A stretch of DNA of 64,000 bases from positions 186,001-250,000 of the forward strand of contig JBMNKH010000003.1 in NCBI GenBank assembly GCA_050952085.1. The letters are read 5' to 3'. This DNA comes from DTU015 sp012837895 (lineage in GTDB: Bacteria > Bacillota > Sulfobacillia > Fermentithermobacillales > Fermentithermobacillaceae). A model generated the notes under the pieces. It was not told the DNA's origin. It searched no databases and saw only the letters and a list, made by a program, of their open reading frames with translations. A program made the position numbers and the translations under genes. Positions 26,045 through 34,815 of the stretch are shown here, piece after piece (positions within the stretch are counted from its first letter, which is position 1; every line of letters starts with the position of its first letter).

Positions 26045-26968
26045 GTGTCACAATTGTTGACTCTTGAACCTGTGGTTGCACGACAAATGCCATTGGAGGA
26101 ATTGCTCGGGCTTTCATGGCAAACCAGGCAATCATCAAGGCCATCTTGTTTTGAACCGGTCTATCCTGGCCGGACCTTGCCGGTAAGCGTCACCGGCACC
26201 GGGTGTTCCCTAAACTGCGCCCACTGCGGGGGCAAGTACCTAGAGCACATGATGGATCTGGACACTCTAGGCCAGGCGCTGTCAAAGAAGAACCCAAACA
26301 GCATTTTGTTAAGCGGTGGTTGCGATTACTCAGGGCGGGTCCCCCTTGTCCCGCTGATAGACAGGGTACGCAGGATACTGGCTGAAACCAATCACCCCCT
26401 TAGAGTAAACGTCCACCCAGGCATTGTGGACGAGGAGGAAGCCCAGGTAATAGCAGAGTTTGCAGACGTGATATCTTTTGACTTTATTATTGATGATGAG
26501 ACCATACAGTCTGCTTTCGGCAACTTCCGGACGGGCAGGGATTATATCAATACTCTGAGAAACTTGAGCAAAGGCCAGGCCAGGGTGGTCCCACATATCC
26601 TTGTGGGGCTTTACAAGGGGCAGATACGCGGGGAATACCAAGCTGTGGAATTTCTTGCCCGGGAAGGCATCGACCGGTTGATTCTCATAGTGTTTATCCC
26701 AACGCCGGGAACCAGGTGGGAGCACTTGTCCCCGCCTGATGTGGATGAGGTACTGCGCCTCATAGCGTGGACACGGGTGAGAAATCCCCAGGCCAAGATC
26801 ACCCTGGGCTGCATGAGGTCAAGGGGAAAATACCGTCAAGCTCTTGACCTGGGAGCGGTGAGGGCCGGTGTGGATGCTATTGTGCTGCCCTACTCCCAGG
26901 CATTAAGCGAAGCCAGGCGCCGGGGCTTGAGGATTACCAGGAAGGAAGAGTGTTGCGCTTTTGACTGA
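26045..26968 (+). CDS. Radical SAM protein, probable subunit of split lipoyl synthase (LipS1/LipS2 type)
   Basis: About 307 residues from the GTG at 26045, which follows GGGAGGAG; the frame is open back to an ATG at 25967, but that longer start would run through the GC-rich hairpin. The radical SAM cluster motif is CSLNCAHCG (CxxxCxxC). The core continues with ILLSGGCDYSG and IVFIPTPGTRWEH, and the C terminus ends with ECCAFD, whose cysteines may bind a second cluster. It overlaps a second radical SAM gene that in turn abuts an octanoyltransferase gene. Two adjacent radical SAM proteins form a lipoyl synthase in Thermococcus and many bacteria that lack LipA. The position inside a gcv cluster and the absence of lipA in the window fit this. 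I cannot say which of the two is LipS1. Confidence 0.75.
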   Translation: MSQLLTLEPVVARQMPLEELLGLSWQTRQSSRPSCFEPVYPGRTLPVSVTGTGCSLNCAHCGGKYLEHMMDLDTLGQALSKKNPNSILLSGGCDYSGRVPLVPLIDRVRRILAETNHPLRVNVHPGIVDEEEAQVIAEFADVISFDFIIDDETIQSAFGNFRTGRDYINTLRNLSKGQARVVPHILVGLYKGQIRGEYQAVEFLAREGIDRLILIVFIPTPGTRWEHLSPPDVDEVLRLIAWTRVRNPQAKITLGCMRSRGKYRQALDLGAVRAGVDAIVLPYSQALSEARRRGLRITRKEECCAFD

Positions 26969-27965
26969 AAAGATTGGAGTTTCTTACGGCACTTTGACGC
27001 TCCTAGGGCTGAACAATGCCCGGCCGCTGGCCAGGCCGACTACAGCCCACTTTCTTCTGGGCGAAAACTGTGTCTATTCGTGCAAATTCTGCTCCCAGGC
27101 CAGCTCCAGCGATTGTTCTCAGAACATGCTGTCGAGGATTACATGGCCCCAGAAACCGTGGAGTGAAATAGGAGAGCCTCTCGCAGAGGCAATAGCATCA
27201 GGGGCAGTCAAGAGGATTTGCCTTCAAGTGGTGGAAGCGCCTGGAGCTACCCCGGCCGCGCTCGCCCTGGCCAGGAAAATCTGCGCTATAAGCAGCGTGA
27301 TTCCGGTAAGTGTGTGTGTAACCCCAAGCTCTGTTTCTAGGGTCAGGCTGCTTATTGAAGCAGGGGCATCAACGGTGGGGCTTCCTGTTGACGTTGCTTC
27401 AAGCAGCCTTCATGAGCAAATCAAAGGCCGGGGCTTCCATGATACATGGGAAGTGCTCAGGAAAGCATCAGAGATGTGGCCAGGCAGGATTTCCACCCAT
27501 TTTATAGCCGGCTTAGGGGAGACTGAAGAAGATATCGTAAGCTGTATCGCTAAAGCATATGACTTGGGGATAACCGTAGGCTTGTTTGCATTTACCCCTG
27601 TAAGGGGCACCCTGATGCAAGATGCACCTGCCCCAAGCCTGTCGTCTTACAGGAGGGTTCAATTGGCCGCGTATTGCCTTTCAAAAGGCGGCAGCCTTGA
27701 CTGGATTGAATTCCGGGATGGCAGGGTTTTCGGTATCACGATTCCGGACAGGGCATTGATCAGCGACATTCAAAAGGGAATTCCTTTTGAGACCTCAGGG
27801 TGTTCTCACTGCAATAGGCCTTACTACAATGAAAGGCCGGGGCAAGCGCCTATGAACTACCCCAGGCCTCTTACTGCCGCTGAGGCACAGGACTGTCTCC
27901 TAGAGTCGGAACTGGATATCAGCCGGCTCAAATTGAGTGGCAAGGGGAAGGAGGCAAACCGGTGA
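26961..27965 (+). CDS. Radical SAM protein, probable second subunit of split lipoyl synthase
   Basis: A 334-residue protein from a TTG that overlaps the preceding gene by eight bases. The cluster motif is CVYSCKFCSQ, resembling biotin synthase, and the C-terminal part carries GCSHCNRPYYNERPG, which could hold an auxiliary cluster. Other notable segments are HFIAGLGETEEDI and FAFTPVRGTLM. Automatic annotation would often call it a biotin or lipoyl synthase-like protein. Because it sits between another radical SAM gene and lipM, downstream of gcvPB, its probable job is inserting sulfur into octanoyl-GcvH together with its neighbour. Alternative: an unrelated thioether-forming radical SAM enzyme. 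Confidence 0.75.
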   Translation: MTEKIGVSYGTLTLLGLNNARPLARPTTAHFLLGENCVYSCKFCSQASSSDCSQNMLSRITWPQKPWSEIGEPLAEAIASGAVKRICLQVVEAPGATPAALALARKICAISSVIPVSVCVTPSSVSRVRLLIEAGASTVGLPVDVASSSLHEQIKGRGFHDTWEVLRKASEMWPGRISTHFIAGLGETEEDIVSCIAKAYDLGITVGLFAFTPVRGTLMQDAPAPSLSSYRRVQLAAYCLSKGGSLDWIEFRDGRVFGITIPDRALISDIQKGIPFETSGCSHCNRPYYNERPGQAPMNYPRPLTAAEAQDCLLESELDISRLKLSGKGKEANR

Positions 27966-28792
27966 AAGTCAGGCTTCTGTCCCACAGGCCAATGACGGGC
28001 AGGTACAACATGGCTGTGGACGAAGCAATACACAATGCGTACCAAAGGGGAGAATCAGGCCCGACCCTGCGTTTTTACCGGTGGAAGCCGGCTTGCCTGT
28101 CAGTAGGGCGGTTCCAAAGTGTGGAAAGACAAGTTGACCTCGAAAGCTTAAAGCAGTTGGGTATAGACCTTGTAAGACGCCCAAGCGGCGGCAGGGCAGT
28201 GCTTCACGATGACGAACTTACGTACAGCCTGGTGATTTCAGAAGGGTTGCTGCCAGGGTCAGTACTTGAGACCTACAGGATATTGTCCCAGGCGCTTGTG
28301 GATGGGCTGAGAGCCTTGGGTATTCCCGCCCGCTTGTCAGAGCTGGAGCGGGGAGTTACCGCAAGGGATCCAAGGTTCAAAGGTGCGGCCTGTTTTTCAG
28401 CACCTTCCTGGTATGAAATCGAAGCCTGCGGCAAAAAGATTACCGGTTCAGCCCAATTCCGGAAGGACGGGGTAATCCTGCAACACGGTTCTATCCCCTT
28501 AAGCATGGATTACTCCAAACTGGCCAGGTGTTTCAAAACCCGGTCCCCCGCTCATGCAAAGCGTCTGGAATCTATGTTGCCGGGCAAGGCGGCAGGTTTA
28601 ACAGAAGTGTGCGGGCGTCAAGTGAGCGCTTGTGAACTGCAACAGGAGCTGGTAAGGGCATTTGAAAACGCTTTTGACTGGAAACTCGAAAAAGGCTCCC
28701 TGACTACAGGGGAAATCAGGGAGGCGGTCAAATTATCCCAAGGCAAGTACGGCGCTGTTCATTGGACCATGGAACGGGCAACCGCTCGTTGA
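27962..28792 (+). CDS. lipM: Octanoyltransferase LipM (lipoate-protein ligase fold)
   Basis: A 276-residue protein from a GTG behind AAGGAGG, overlapping the previous stop. RRPSGGRAVLHDDELTYSLV is the lipoate-ligase family motif. The segment CFSAPSWYEIEACGKK with GSAQFRKDGVILQHGSI closely matches LipM of B. subtilis, where the cysteine in the CFxAPSWYE block is the acyl-thioester nucleophile; that cysteine is present. LipM transfers octanoate from acyl carrier protein to GcvH, giving the substrate for lipoyl synthase. The gene is directly coupled to the two radical SAM genes. A lipoate-protein ligase is the main alternative, but the conserved cysteine favours LipM. Confidence 0.87.
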   Translation: MKVRLLSHRPMTGRYNMAVDEAIHNAYQRGESGPTLRFYRWKPACLSVGRFQSVERQVDLESLKQLGIDLVRRPSGGRAVLHDDELTYSLVISEGLLPGSVLETYRILSQALVDGLRALGIPARLSELERGVTARDPRFKGAACFSAPSWYEIEACGKKITGSAQFRKDGVILQHGSIPLSMDYSKLARCFKTRSPAHAKRLESMLPGKAAGLTEVCGRQVSACELQQELVRAFENAFDWKLEKGSLTTGEIREAVKLSQGKYGAVHWTMERATAR

Positions 28793-28850
28793 CAGGAACT
28801 GCTGGTTGCAACAACCCAGGATAAACACAGGTATAGGGGAGGTTAGGCAT

Positions 28851-30239
28851 ATGTTTGATGTTGTGGTAATCGGAGCCGGGCCAGGCGGATATGTAGCTGC
28901 CATAAAAGGTGCTCAACTGGGAGGCAAGGTTGCGCTGGTCGAAGGTGCCAGAATGGGAGGCACCTGCCTGAACGTGGGGTGTATCCCTACCAAGGCATTG
29001 GTGCATTCTGCATCAACGTACCTGAGCGCCCTCAACGGGCATGAGTTCGGTGTAGAAGCCAAAGAAGTCGCGCTTGACATGGCTGCAGTGATGGCCCATA
29101 AGCGGAATACAGTTGAGCAGCTGGTTTCAGGTATTGAAAAACTGGTGCAAGGCAACGGTGTTGAGGTTTACCAAGGCTGGGCCAGGATACCGGCTCCAGG
29201 CAAAGTTGAAATAACCACAGAAGATGGCTCAAGGGAAATGCTGGAGACCAAGAACATAGTGATTGCAACAGGATCGAAGCACTTCACCTTGCCGTTTCTG
29301 GAGCAACACACGGTTTCCTCTGATGAACTGCTGGAGCTTGACTATGTGCCTGACCGGTTGTGCATAATCGGGGGCGGTGTGATAGGCATTGAATTTGCGT
29401 GTATTTTCTCAGCCTTTGGATCTGAAGTCACCGTAATCGAGCTTCTGCCTTCAATACTGCCCAATATGGATCAGGAGATATCCCGCAGGTTAGCCCTGAT
29501 GCTCAGGAGGAAAGGCATCAAGATCCACACAAACACCCAGGTCACCGGGGTCACCGGTGAAGGCGGAGCCAAGGTTGTGCTGGCTAAAGCTAAAGACGGT
29601 TCCGAGCTCCGCTTTGAAGCGGACCTGGTGCTCTCAGCTGTGGGCAGGGTGCCCAACTTTGGCGGCATAGACTTGGATGCCTTGTGTATCGCTTATGATA
29701 GGAAGGGTATAAGGACCGATGACCGGATGGCCACCAATGTGCCGGGGATCTGGGCTATAGGGGACGTAGTTGGACGCACCCTCCTTGCCCACGGGGCTTC
29801 AGCTGAAGCAATCACGGTAATGGAAAACATCTTCCGGACCCGTAAGAGTATGGACTATGCAGCGATTCCCGCGTGTGTGTTTTCAATTCCGGAGTGTTCG
29901 TCAGTGGGATATACTGAGCAAGAAGCTAAGAAACAAGGTTTGGATATTAAGATCTCGAAGTTTCCTTTTGGCGCAAATGGCAAAGCTTTGTCAATGGGCG
30001 CTACTGACGGCCTGGTAAAAGTGTTGGCAGGCAGCGGCACCGGCAAGGTGATTGGTATGCACATACTAGGGGCGCATGCCGATGATCTGATCCACCTGGG
30101 TGCGATAGCTGTGAGGTTAGGGCTTGGCACTGAACAACTTGAAGACTTGGTTTATGCGCACCCAACATTGTCGGAAGCGGTTATGGAGGCGTTCTTAGGT
30201 TTGGGCGACGGCCCGATTCACCTATTAAGCCGCAGGTAA
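28851..30239 (+). CDS. lpdA: Dihydrolipoyl dehydrogenase
   Basis: About 462 residues from the ATG at 28851, which follows AGGGGAGG. The FAD-binding loop is VVIGAGPGGYVAAI, the redox-active disulfide is GGTCLNVGCIPTKAL, the NAD-binding loop is IIGGGVIGIEFACIF, and the catalytic His-Glu pair lies in AHPTLSEAVMEA. As the L-protein of glycine cleavage it reoxidises dihydrolipoyl-GcvH with NAD. It lies 58 bases after lipM in the same direction, so gcv enzymes, cofactor synthesis and reoxidation are encoded together. Confidence 0.96.
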   Translation: MFDVVVIGAGPGGYVAAIKGAQLGGKVALVEGARMGGTCLNVGCIPTKALVHSASTYLSALNGHEFGVEAKEVALDMAAVMAHKRNTVEQLVSGIEKLVQGNGVEVYQGWARIPAPGKVEITTEDGSREMLETKNIVIATGSKHFTLPFLEQHTVSSDELLELDYVPDRLCIIGGGVIGIEFACIFSAFGSEVTVIELLPSILPNMDQEISRRLALMLRRKGIKIHTNTQVTGVTGEGGAKVVLAKAKDGSELRFEADLVLSAVGRVPNFGGIDLDALCIAYDRKGIRTDDRMATNVPGIWAIGDVVGRTLLAHGASAEAITVMENIFRTRKSMDYAAIPACVFSIPECSSVGYTEQEAKKQGLDIKISKFPFGANGKALSMGATDGLVKVLAGSGTGKVIGMHILGAHADDLIHLGAIAVRLGLGTEQLEDLVYAHPTLSEAVMEAFLGLGDGPIHLLSRR

Positions 30240-30284
30240 AAGTGCAGGCCTCGACAAGGTTTACAACTGAAAGGGGGAACAGTA

Positions 30285-31535
30285 ATGAAATTGCACTTAA
30301 GGAGTCTGGCTGAGGTTGATCCCCAGATCAAAGAGGTTCTGGACAACGAGGAAAAACGGCAACTTAACGTGATAGAGCTTATTGCGTCAGAAAACATGGT
30401 TTCCAAAGCAGTACTTGAAGCTGCCGGTTCTGTGCTCACAAACAAGTATGCAGAGGGCTATCCTGGTAGGAGATACTACGGTGGCTGTGAATTTGTTGAC
30501 GTAGCTGAGACCCTGGCCCAGGACAGGGCGAAGCAGATCTTTGGGGCAGCACATGCAAATGTCCAGCCTCATTCCGGTTCCCAGGCAAATACCGCAGTGT
30601 ACTTCGCGGCCCTAAAACCCGGGGATACGGTTTTGGGTATGAACCTGGCCCATGGGGGCCACCTTACCCACGGCAGCCCTGTGAATATTTCCGGGAAATA
30701 CTACAATTTTGTATCGTACGGCGTAAACCCTGAGACCGAAGTGATTGATTTTGACCAGGTGAGAGCCCTGGCCAAGCAACACAAGCCTAAGATGATTGTG
30801 GCCGGGGGAAGCGCATATCCCAGAACTATCGATTTTGAGATGTTCAGGGCAATTGCCGACGAGGTAGATGCGCTGCTGATGGTAGACATGGCTCATTTTG
30901 CAGGGCTTGTAGCAGCCGGCCTTCACCCGTCACCTGTTCCCTATGCTGATTTTGTGACCACCACAACCCACAAGACTCTCAGGGGTCCCAGGGGTGGCAT
31001 GATCCTGTGTACAGAGGAATGGGCCCAGCCGGTAGACAAGGCGGTGTTCCCAGGGATTCAGGGCGGTCCTCTCATGCACATAATTGCGGCTAAAGCAGTT
31101 GCCTTCAAGGAAGCCCTTGAACCTGCGTTCAAGCAGTACCAGGAGCAAATTTTGAGAAACGCAAGAGCTTTGGCTGACGGGCTACTGTCCAGGGGGTACA
31201 GGCTGGTCTCAGGAGGGACTGACACCCATCTTATCCTGGTCGATCTTACTCCCAAGAACATGACAGGCAGGAGGGCTGAAACCATCCTGGACAGCGTAGG
31301 GATTACAGTGAACAAGAATGCTATTCCCTTTGACAAGAGAAAACCCACTGTTACCAGCGGTATAAGGATCGGTACCCCTGCAGTAACGACCAGGGGCATG
31401 AAGGAAGCCGATATGGAAGTGATTGCTTCCCTTATTGATGCGGCCTTGTCATCCAATGGTGACGAACATAAACTGGAAACTGTTGCGCGCCAGGTAAAGG
31501 AACTCACAGACAGGTATCCCTTTTATAATGCCTGA
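30285..31535 (+). CDS. glyA: Serine hydroxymethyltransferase
   Basis: A 416-residue PLP enzyme. Diagnostic blocks are NVIELIASENMVSKAV, NKYAEGYPGRRYYGGCE and DFVTTTTHKTLRGPRGGMI, with the Schiff-base lysine in THKTLRGPRGG. It interconverts serine and glycine using the 5,10-methylene-tetrahydrofolate made by GcvT, which explains its place after lpdA. An AAGGGGG site precedes the ATG. Together with the gcv genes it makes a complete glycine-to-serine module controlled from the glycine riboswitch if the operon is continuous. Confidence 0.97.
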   Translation: MKLHLRSLAEVDPQIKEVLDNEEKRQLNVIELIASENMVSKAVLEAAGSVLTNKYAEGYPGRRYYGGCEFVDVAETLAQDRAKQIFGAAHANVQPHSGSQANTAVYFAALKPGDTVLGMNLAHGGHLTHGSPVNISGKYYNFVSYGVNPETEVIDFDQVRALAKQHKPKMIVAGGSAYPRTIDFEMFRAIADEVDALLMVDMAHFAGLVAAGLHPSPVPYADFVTTTTHKTLRGPRGGMILCTEEWAQPVDKAVFPGIQGGPLMHIIAAKAVAFKEALEPAFKQYQEQILRNARALADGLLSRGYRLVSGGTDTHLILVDLTPKNMTGRRAETILDSVGITVNKNAIPFDKRKPTVTSGIRIGTPAVTTRGMKEADMEVIASLIDAALSSNGDEHKLETVARQVKELTDRYPFYNA

Positions 31536-31555
31536 TTAGCTTAGGAGGTGGCCAA

Positions 31556-32617
31556 ATGGGCACGTTGGAAAAGCTTAGGCTCAAAATGAGCCAGGTTCCT
31601 GTAGATGCATTCCTGGTGTCGAATATGCAGAACTGGCGCTTTGTATCAGGGTTTACCGGCGACGCCGGGACTTTGCTCATAACCAGGGATGAGGCGATTA
31701 TCTTTACAGATTCCCGCTACACAGAACAAGCGGAACAAGAGGCGCCTGACTATACAGTCATAAAAACTGTAGTAGAAAAGAATGTCCTGAAAGAAACTAT
31801 AGACAAGATTCGAATAAGCAGGATTGCTTTTGAGAAGGATTACGTTACCTATTCCCGTTGGGAGAAACTCAAGGAAACCCTCAGCGGCCAGGAACTCATA
31901 GGCGTTTCAGGGTGGGTTGAAGAACTCAGGGCGGTGAAGTCTGAGGAAGAAGCCGGGTATATAGCAAGAGCTCAAGGCATTGCAGACGAAGCTTTCAGCC
32001 GGCTGTTGCCTTTGGTGAAAGCCGGGGCGAGCGAGATGGACCTGGCATTGGAACTGGAGTTCACCATAAGAAAGTTAGGTTCAGAAGGTATTGCCTTTCC
32101 GTTCATAGTAGTATCCGGGGCGAGGTCTTCCTTACCCCACGGAGTGCCTACGTCTAAGAAACTTGAACCAGGGGATTTCGTAACGTTTGATTTCGGGGCC
32201 CGTTGCAACGGGTATTGTTCGGACATGACCAGGACAGTTGTGGTTGGACACGCATCTGACAAGCACCGCGAAATATACGATCTTGTGTTAAGGGCGCAAC
32301 TTGCGGCGCTTGAAGTGATCAAGCCGGGTGTCATGGCAAGGGAAGTCGACCTCGCCGGAAGAAGGGTGATTGAAGAGGCAGGGTACGGTGAGTATTTCGG
32401 CCACGGCATCGGGCACGGGGTAGGGCTCAATGTGCATGAAAAGCCTTCTGTGGGCAAAACTTCAGAAGACGTGCTTAAGCCAGGAATGGTAATAACCATT
32501 GAGCCGGGGATATATATACCTGGCTTTGGCGGGGTAAGGATAGAAGACCTTGTACTGGTCACGGAAGACGGCAAGAAGAACTTGACGGCAAGCGAGAAGC
32601 AACTCATAGTGGTCTAG
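31556..32617 (+). CDS. Xaa-Pro aminopeptidase/dipeptidase (M24B family)
   Basis: A 353-residue creatinase-fold peptidase. The N-terminal domain has NWRFVSGFTGDAGTLLIT and FTDSRYTEQAEQEAPDY. The C-terminal pita-bread domain carries the dinuclear metal ligands in FDFGARCNGYCSDMTRT (two Asp), GHGIGHGVGLNVHEKP (His), ITIEPGIY (Glu) and GVRIEDLVLVT (Glu). It removes N-terminal residues preceding proline. The ATG follows TTAGGAGGTGG. The order peptidase then efp is common in Bacillota, and only 38 bases separate the two genes. Confidence 0.94.
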   Translation: MGTLEKLRLKMSQVPVDAFLVSNMQNWRFVSGFTGDAGTLLITRDEAIIFTDSRYTEQAEQEAPDYTVIKTVVEKNVLKETIDKIRISRIAFEKDYVTYSRWEKLKETLSGQELIGVSGWVEELRAVKSEEEAGYIARAQGIADEAFSRLLPLVKAGASEMDLALELEFTIRKLGSEGIAFPFIVVSGARSSLPHGVPTSKKLEPGDFVTFDFGARCNGYCSDMTRTVVVGHASDKHREIYDLVLRAQLAALEVIKPGVMAREVDLAGRRVIEEAGYGEYFGHGIGHGVGLNVHEKPSVGKTSEDVLKPGMVITIEPGIYIPGFGGVRIEDLVLVTEDGKKNLTASEKQLIVV

Positions 32618-32655
32618 AAAGGTATAGGAAGGATATAGGAAGCGGGGTAGTTTTG

Positions 32656-33219
32656 ATGATATCGACCAACGACTTCCGTACGGGAGTTACCATTGAGGTT
32701 GACGGACAGCCGTGGGTTGTCATCGACTTTCAACATGTAAAGCCCGGCAAAGGTTCAGCTTTTGTCAGGACCAAGCTCAAGAATGTCATAACAGGAGCGG
32801 TGCTAGAGAAGACCTTCAGTGCCGGCGAAAGGGTGCCCAGGGCGCGCATTGAAAGGCGCGAGGTCCAGTACCTGTACAGTATCGGCGACGACTATACTTT
32901 CATGGATGTTGATACGTACGATCAGACAACAATACCTAAGGAGACCATCGGCGAAGGGATCTTGTACCTCAAAGAGAACATGAACGCTCATATTATGACC
33001 TATGAAGGCCGGGTTATAGGTTTGGAGCTACCTACTTTTGTGGAGCTGGAGGTTGTCCAGACTGACCCTGGCTTCAAAGGGGATACTGCCACCGGAGGGT
33101 CGAAGCCGGCCACTCTGGAAACAGGGGCGGTCGTCAAGGTGCCCCTGTTCGTCAACGTAGGCGATGTGTTGAAAATAGACACTAGAACCGGGGAGTATAT
33201 TGAAAGAGCTTCCAGCTAA
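32656..33219 (+). CDS. efp: Translation elongation factor P
   Basis: 187 residues from the ATG at 32656 (an in-frame TTG just before it lacks merit). MISTNDFRTGVTIEVDG and VKPGKGSAFVRTKLKN are the EF-P domain I hallmarks; the lysine in PGKGSAF is the tip residue that enters the peptidyl-transferase centre. The C terminus GDVLKIDTRTGEYIER is standard. EF-P relieves ribosome stalling at polyproline. It overlaps the region used as ribosome site for the next gene. Confidence 0.97.
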   Translation: MISTNDFRTGVTIEVDGQPWVVIDFQHVKPGKGSAFVRTKLKNVITGAVLEKTFSAGERVPRARIERREVQYLYSIGDDYTFMDVDTYDQTTIPKETIGEGILYLKENMNAHIMTYEGRVIGLELPTFVELEVVQTDPGFKGDTATGGSKPATLETGAVVKVPLFVNVGDVLKIDTRTGEYIERASS

Positions 33220-33244
33220 CCATATAGGCAAAGGAGGTATTAAG

Positions 33245-33721
33245 GTGTACGACCTTAACGAACGCGTTTCTTACCTTCAAGGGTTAATCGATGGTTTGAA
33301 CATCGCGGGCGACACCAAAGAGGGGAAAGCTATCAGCGTTGCAGCTGACATTTTGGAGGAAATTGCTTATGTTATTTCCGACCTGATTGAGGCGCAAAAA
33401 CAACTTGAAGAGTACATAGATTGCATAGACGACGATCTTGCAGACCTTGAAGATGAAGTGTACGTCGGGGACCTTGTTGAAATAGAGTGCCCGAAATGCG
33501 GGGAGCCAGTTGAAATTGATGCGTCAGCGCTTGAAGAAGCTGATGTGACCATCATATGCCCTGAATGCTCTGAGATGTTCACTCCTGAAGACGTTGACTG
33601 GATAACGTGCTATTGCGAGCTGGATGACGATGAATGGGATGACGACGATGACGAGGATTATGACTGGGATGACGACGATGAAGACGAAGATGATGACGAT
33701 GAGGAAGACGACGAGGATTAA
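33245..33721 (+). CDS. CD1247-like zinc-ribbon protein with very acidic tail
   Basis: 158 residues from the GTG at 33245, which follows AAAGGAGG. The N-terminal 65 residues form an amphipathic coiled-coil-like segment (ERVSYLQGLIDGL). A zinc ribbon follows with two CxxC pairs (CPKCGEP and CPECSEM). The last roughly 40 residues are almost entirely Asp and Glu with a few Trp and Tyr. Proteins of this layout are widespread next to efp or spoIIIAA in sporulating Clostridia; I recall the name CD1247 N-terminal domain. Function unknown. An RNA-polymerase- or nucleic-acid-mimic role is possible but unproven. Confidence 0.82.
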   Translation: MYDLNERVSYLQGLIDGLNIAGDTKEGKAISVAADILEEIAYVISDLIEAQKQLEEYIDCIDDDLADLEDEVYVGDLVEIECPKCGEPVEIDASALEEADVTIICPECSEMFTPEDVDWITCYCELDDDEWDDDDDEDYDWDDDDEDEDDDDEEDDED

Positions 33722-33777
33722 TATGAGCAGGTAAACCAGCCTAAATAAGCCGGATGCCGGCAAAACCCAAGCCAGAC

Positions 33778-33803
33778 AGCAGCCATTACATGGCTGCTTT
33801 TTT
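33778..33803 (+). terminator. Intrinsic terminator before the spoIIIA operon
   Basis: AGCAGCCA pairs perfectly with TGGCTGCT around a 5-nt loop and is followed by TTTTT. It separates the peptidase-efp unit from spoIIIAA. Confidence 0.88.
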
Positions 33804-33879
33804 ATTGGGCGCTTTCCTTCTTTTGTCATAAGAGCTCGTCCGCAGCAATAGTTATGACAACAGGGAGGGAAAGCGTTCT

Positions 33880-34815
33880 ATGTCAAGGACCGTTACTTCC
33901 GTTCTCGTGCAGGACATAATGCCCCTTTATTCAGGCAGGATAGCGAACGCCCTTGGCCACTGGATTAGCTGCCACCCCCGGCAAGCAGAGACTGTTCAGG
34001 AAATAAGGCTGAGAACCGGACTTCCCCTGTGCATAGGGCTTTCAGACGGCGATGAGTTACTACATGACCTGATCGTGTCCAGGGCGGACATCCAAAAAAC
34101 CCTTTCGCTCATAACAGACTGTTCCTACTACGCCTTGGAAGACGAGTTCAGGGGTGGCTACATCACGATCCCAGGCGGGCACAGGGTGGGCTTGTCAGGG
34201 CAGGTAATTGCGCCAGCAGACGGGGAACACAAGCTCAGGCATGTGTCTGCACTTTGCTTCAGGATTGCCAGGGAAGTGAAGGGCGTGGCTGAAAACACAG
34301 TGCCCCGGCTAACCCTACCTGATACAGGAATAGCTTCTACCCTGGTCATATCGCCTCCTGGCTGCGGCAAAACAACGTTTCTGAGGGACTTGTGCAGGAT
34401 CTTGGGAAACGGGCTTGACAACTGCAAATTGCCTCCTGCCCAGGTTGCCATAGTGGACGAACGGTCGGAAATCGCTGCATGCTATGGCGGCGCGCCTCAA
34501 CTTGACGTGGGCCCCCGGGCAGACGTGCTGGACAGGTGCCCCAAAGCCAAGGGCATCAACATGCTCCTCAGGTCTATGAACCCTGAAGTAATCGTGACAG
34601 ACGAGTTAGGCGGCGAAGAGGATGCCAGATCGGTAGCTTTGGCCTTATCTGGAGGTGTCAAGGTGATCGCCAGCTGTCACGGCAAAGACCTTGATGACAT
34701 AAGGAGCAAACCCTATTCTGAGTGGCTGGTTTCCAGAGGATACTTCACGAAGGCAGTGGTGCTCTCAAAGCGCAACGGGCCGGGCACCGTCGAATACGTG
34801 GGAGACATAAGGTGA
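33880..34815 (+). CDS. spoIIIAA: Stage III sporulation protein AA (ATPase)
   Basis: A 311-residue secretion-ATPase-like protein. Walker A is SPPGCGKTTFLRDLCR, Walker B-like EVIVTDELGGEED, and EVRLRTG-like EIRLRTGLPL near the N terminus. It powers the mother-cell side of the SpoIIIA-SpoIIQ channel that links mother cell and forespore during engulfment. The ATG follows AGGGAGGG. It is the first of eight contiguous spoIIIA genes and overlaps the start of spoIIIAB. A sigma-E promoter is expected upstream, but I could not identify one with confidence. Confidence 0.96.
   Translation: MSRTVTSVLVQDIMPLYSGRIANALGHWISCHPRQAETVQEIRLRTGLPLCIGLSDGDELLHDLIVSRADIQKTLSLITDCSYYALEDEFRGGYITIPGGHRVGLSGQVIAPADGEHKLRHVSALCFRIAREVKGVAENTVPRLTLPDTGIASTLVISPPGCGKTTFLRDLCRILGNGLDNCKLPPAQVAIVDERSEIAACYGGAPQLDVGPRADVLDRCPKAKGINMLLRSMNPEVIVTDELGGEEDARSVALALSGGVKVIASCHGKDLDDIRSKPYSEWLVSRGYFTKAVVLSKRNGPGTVEYVGDIR

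Noticed and set aside
27962..28792. Annotation as lipoate-protein ligase LplA
   Set aside because: The CFSAPSWYE block with its cysteine and the overall match to LipM favour octanoyltransferase.
31972..32607. A 211-codon minus-strand frame opposite the Xaa-Pro peptidase
   Set aside because: Shadow of a strongly conserved metallopeptidase domain.
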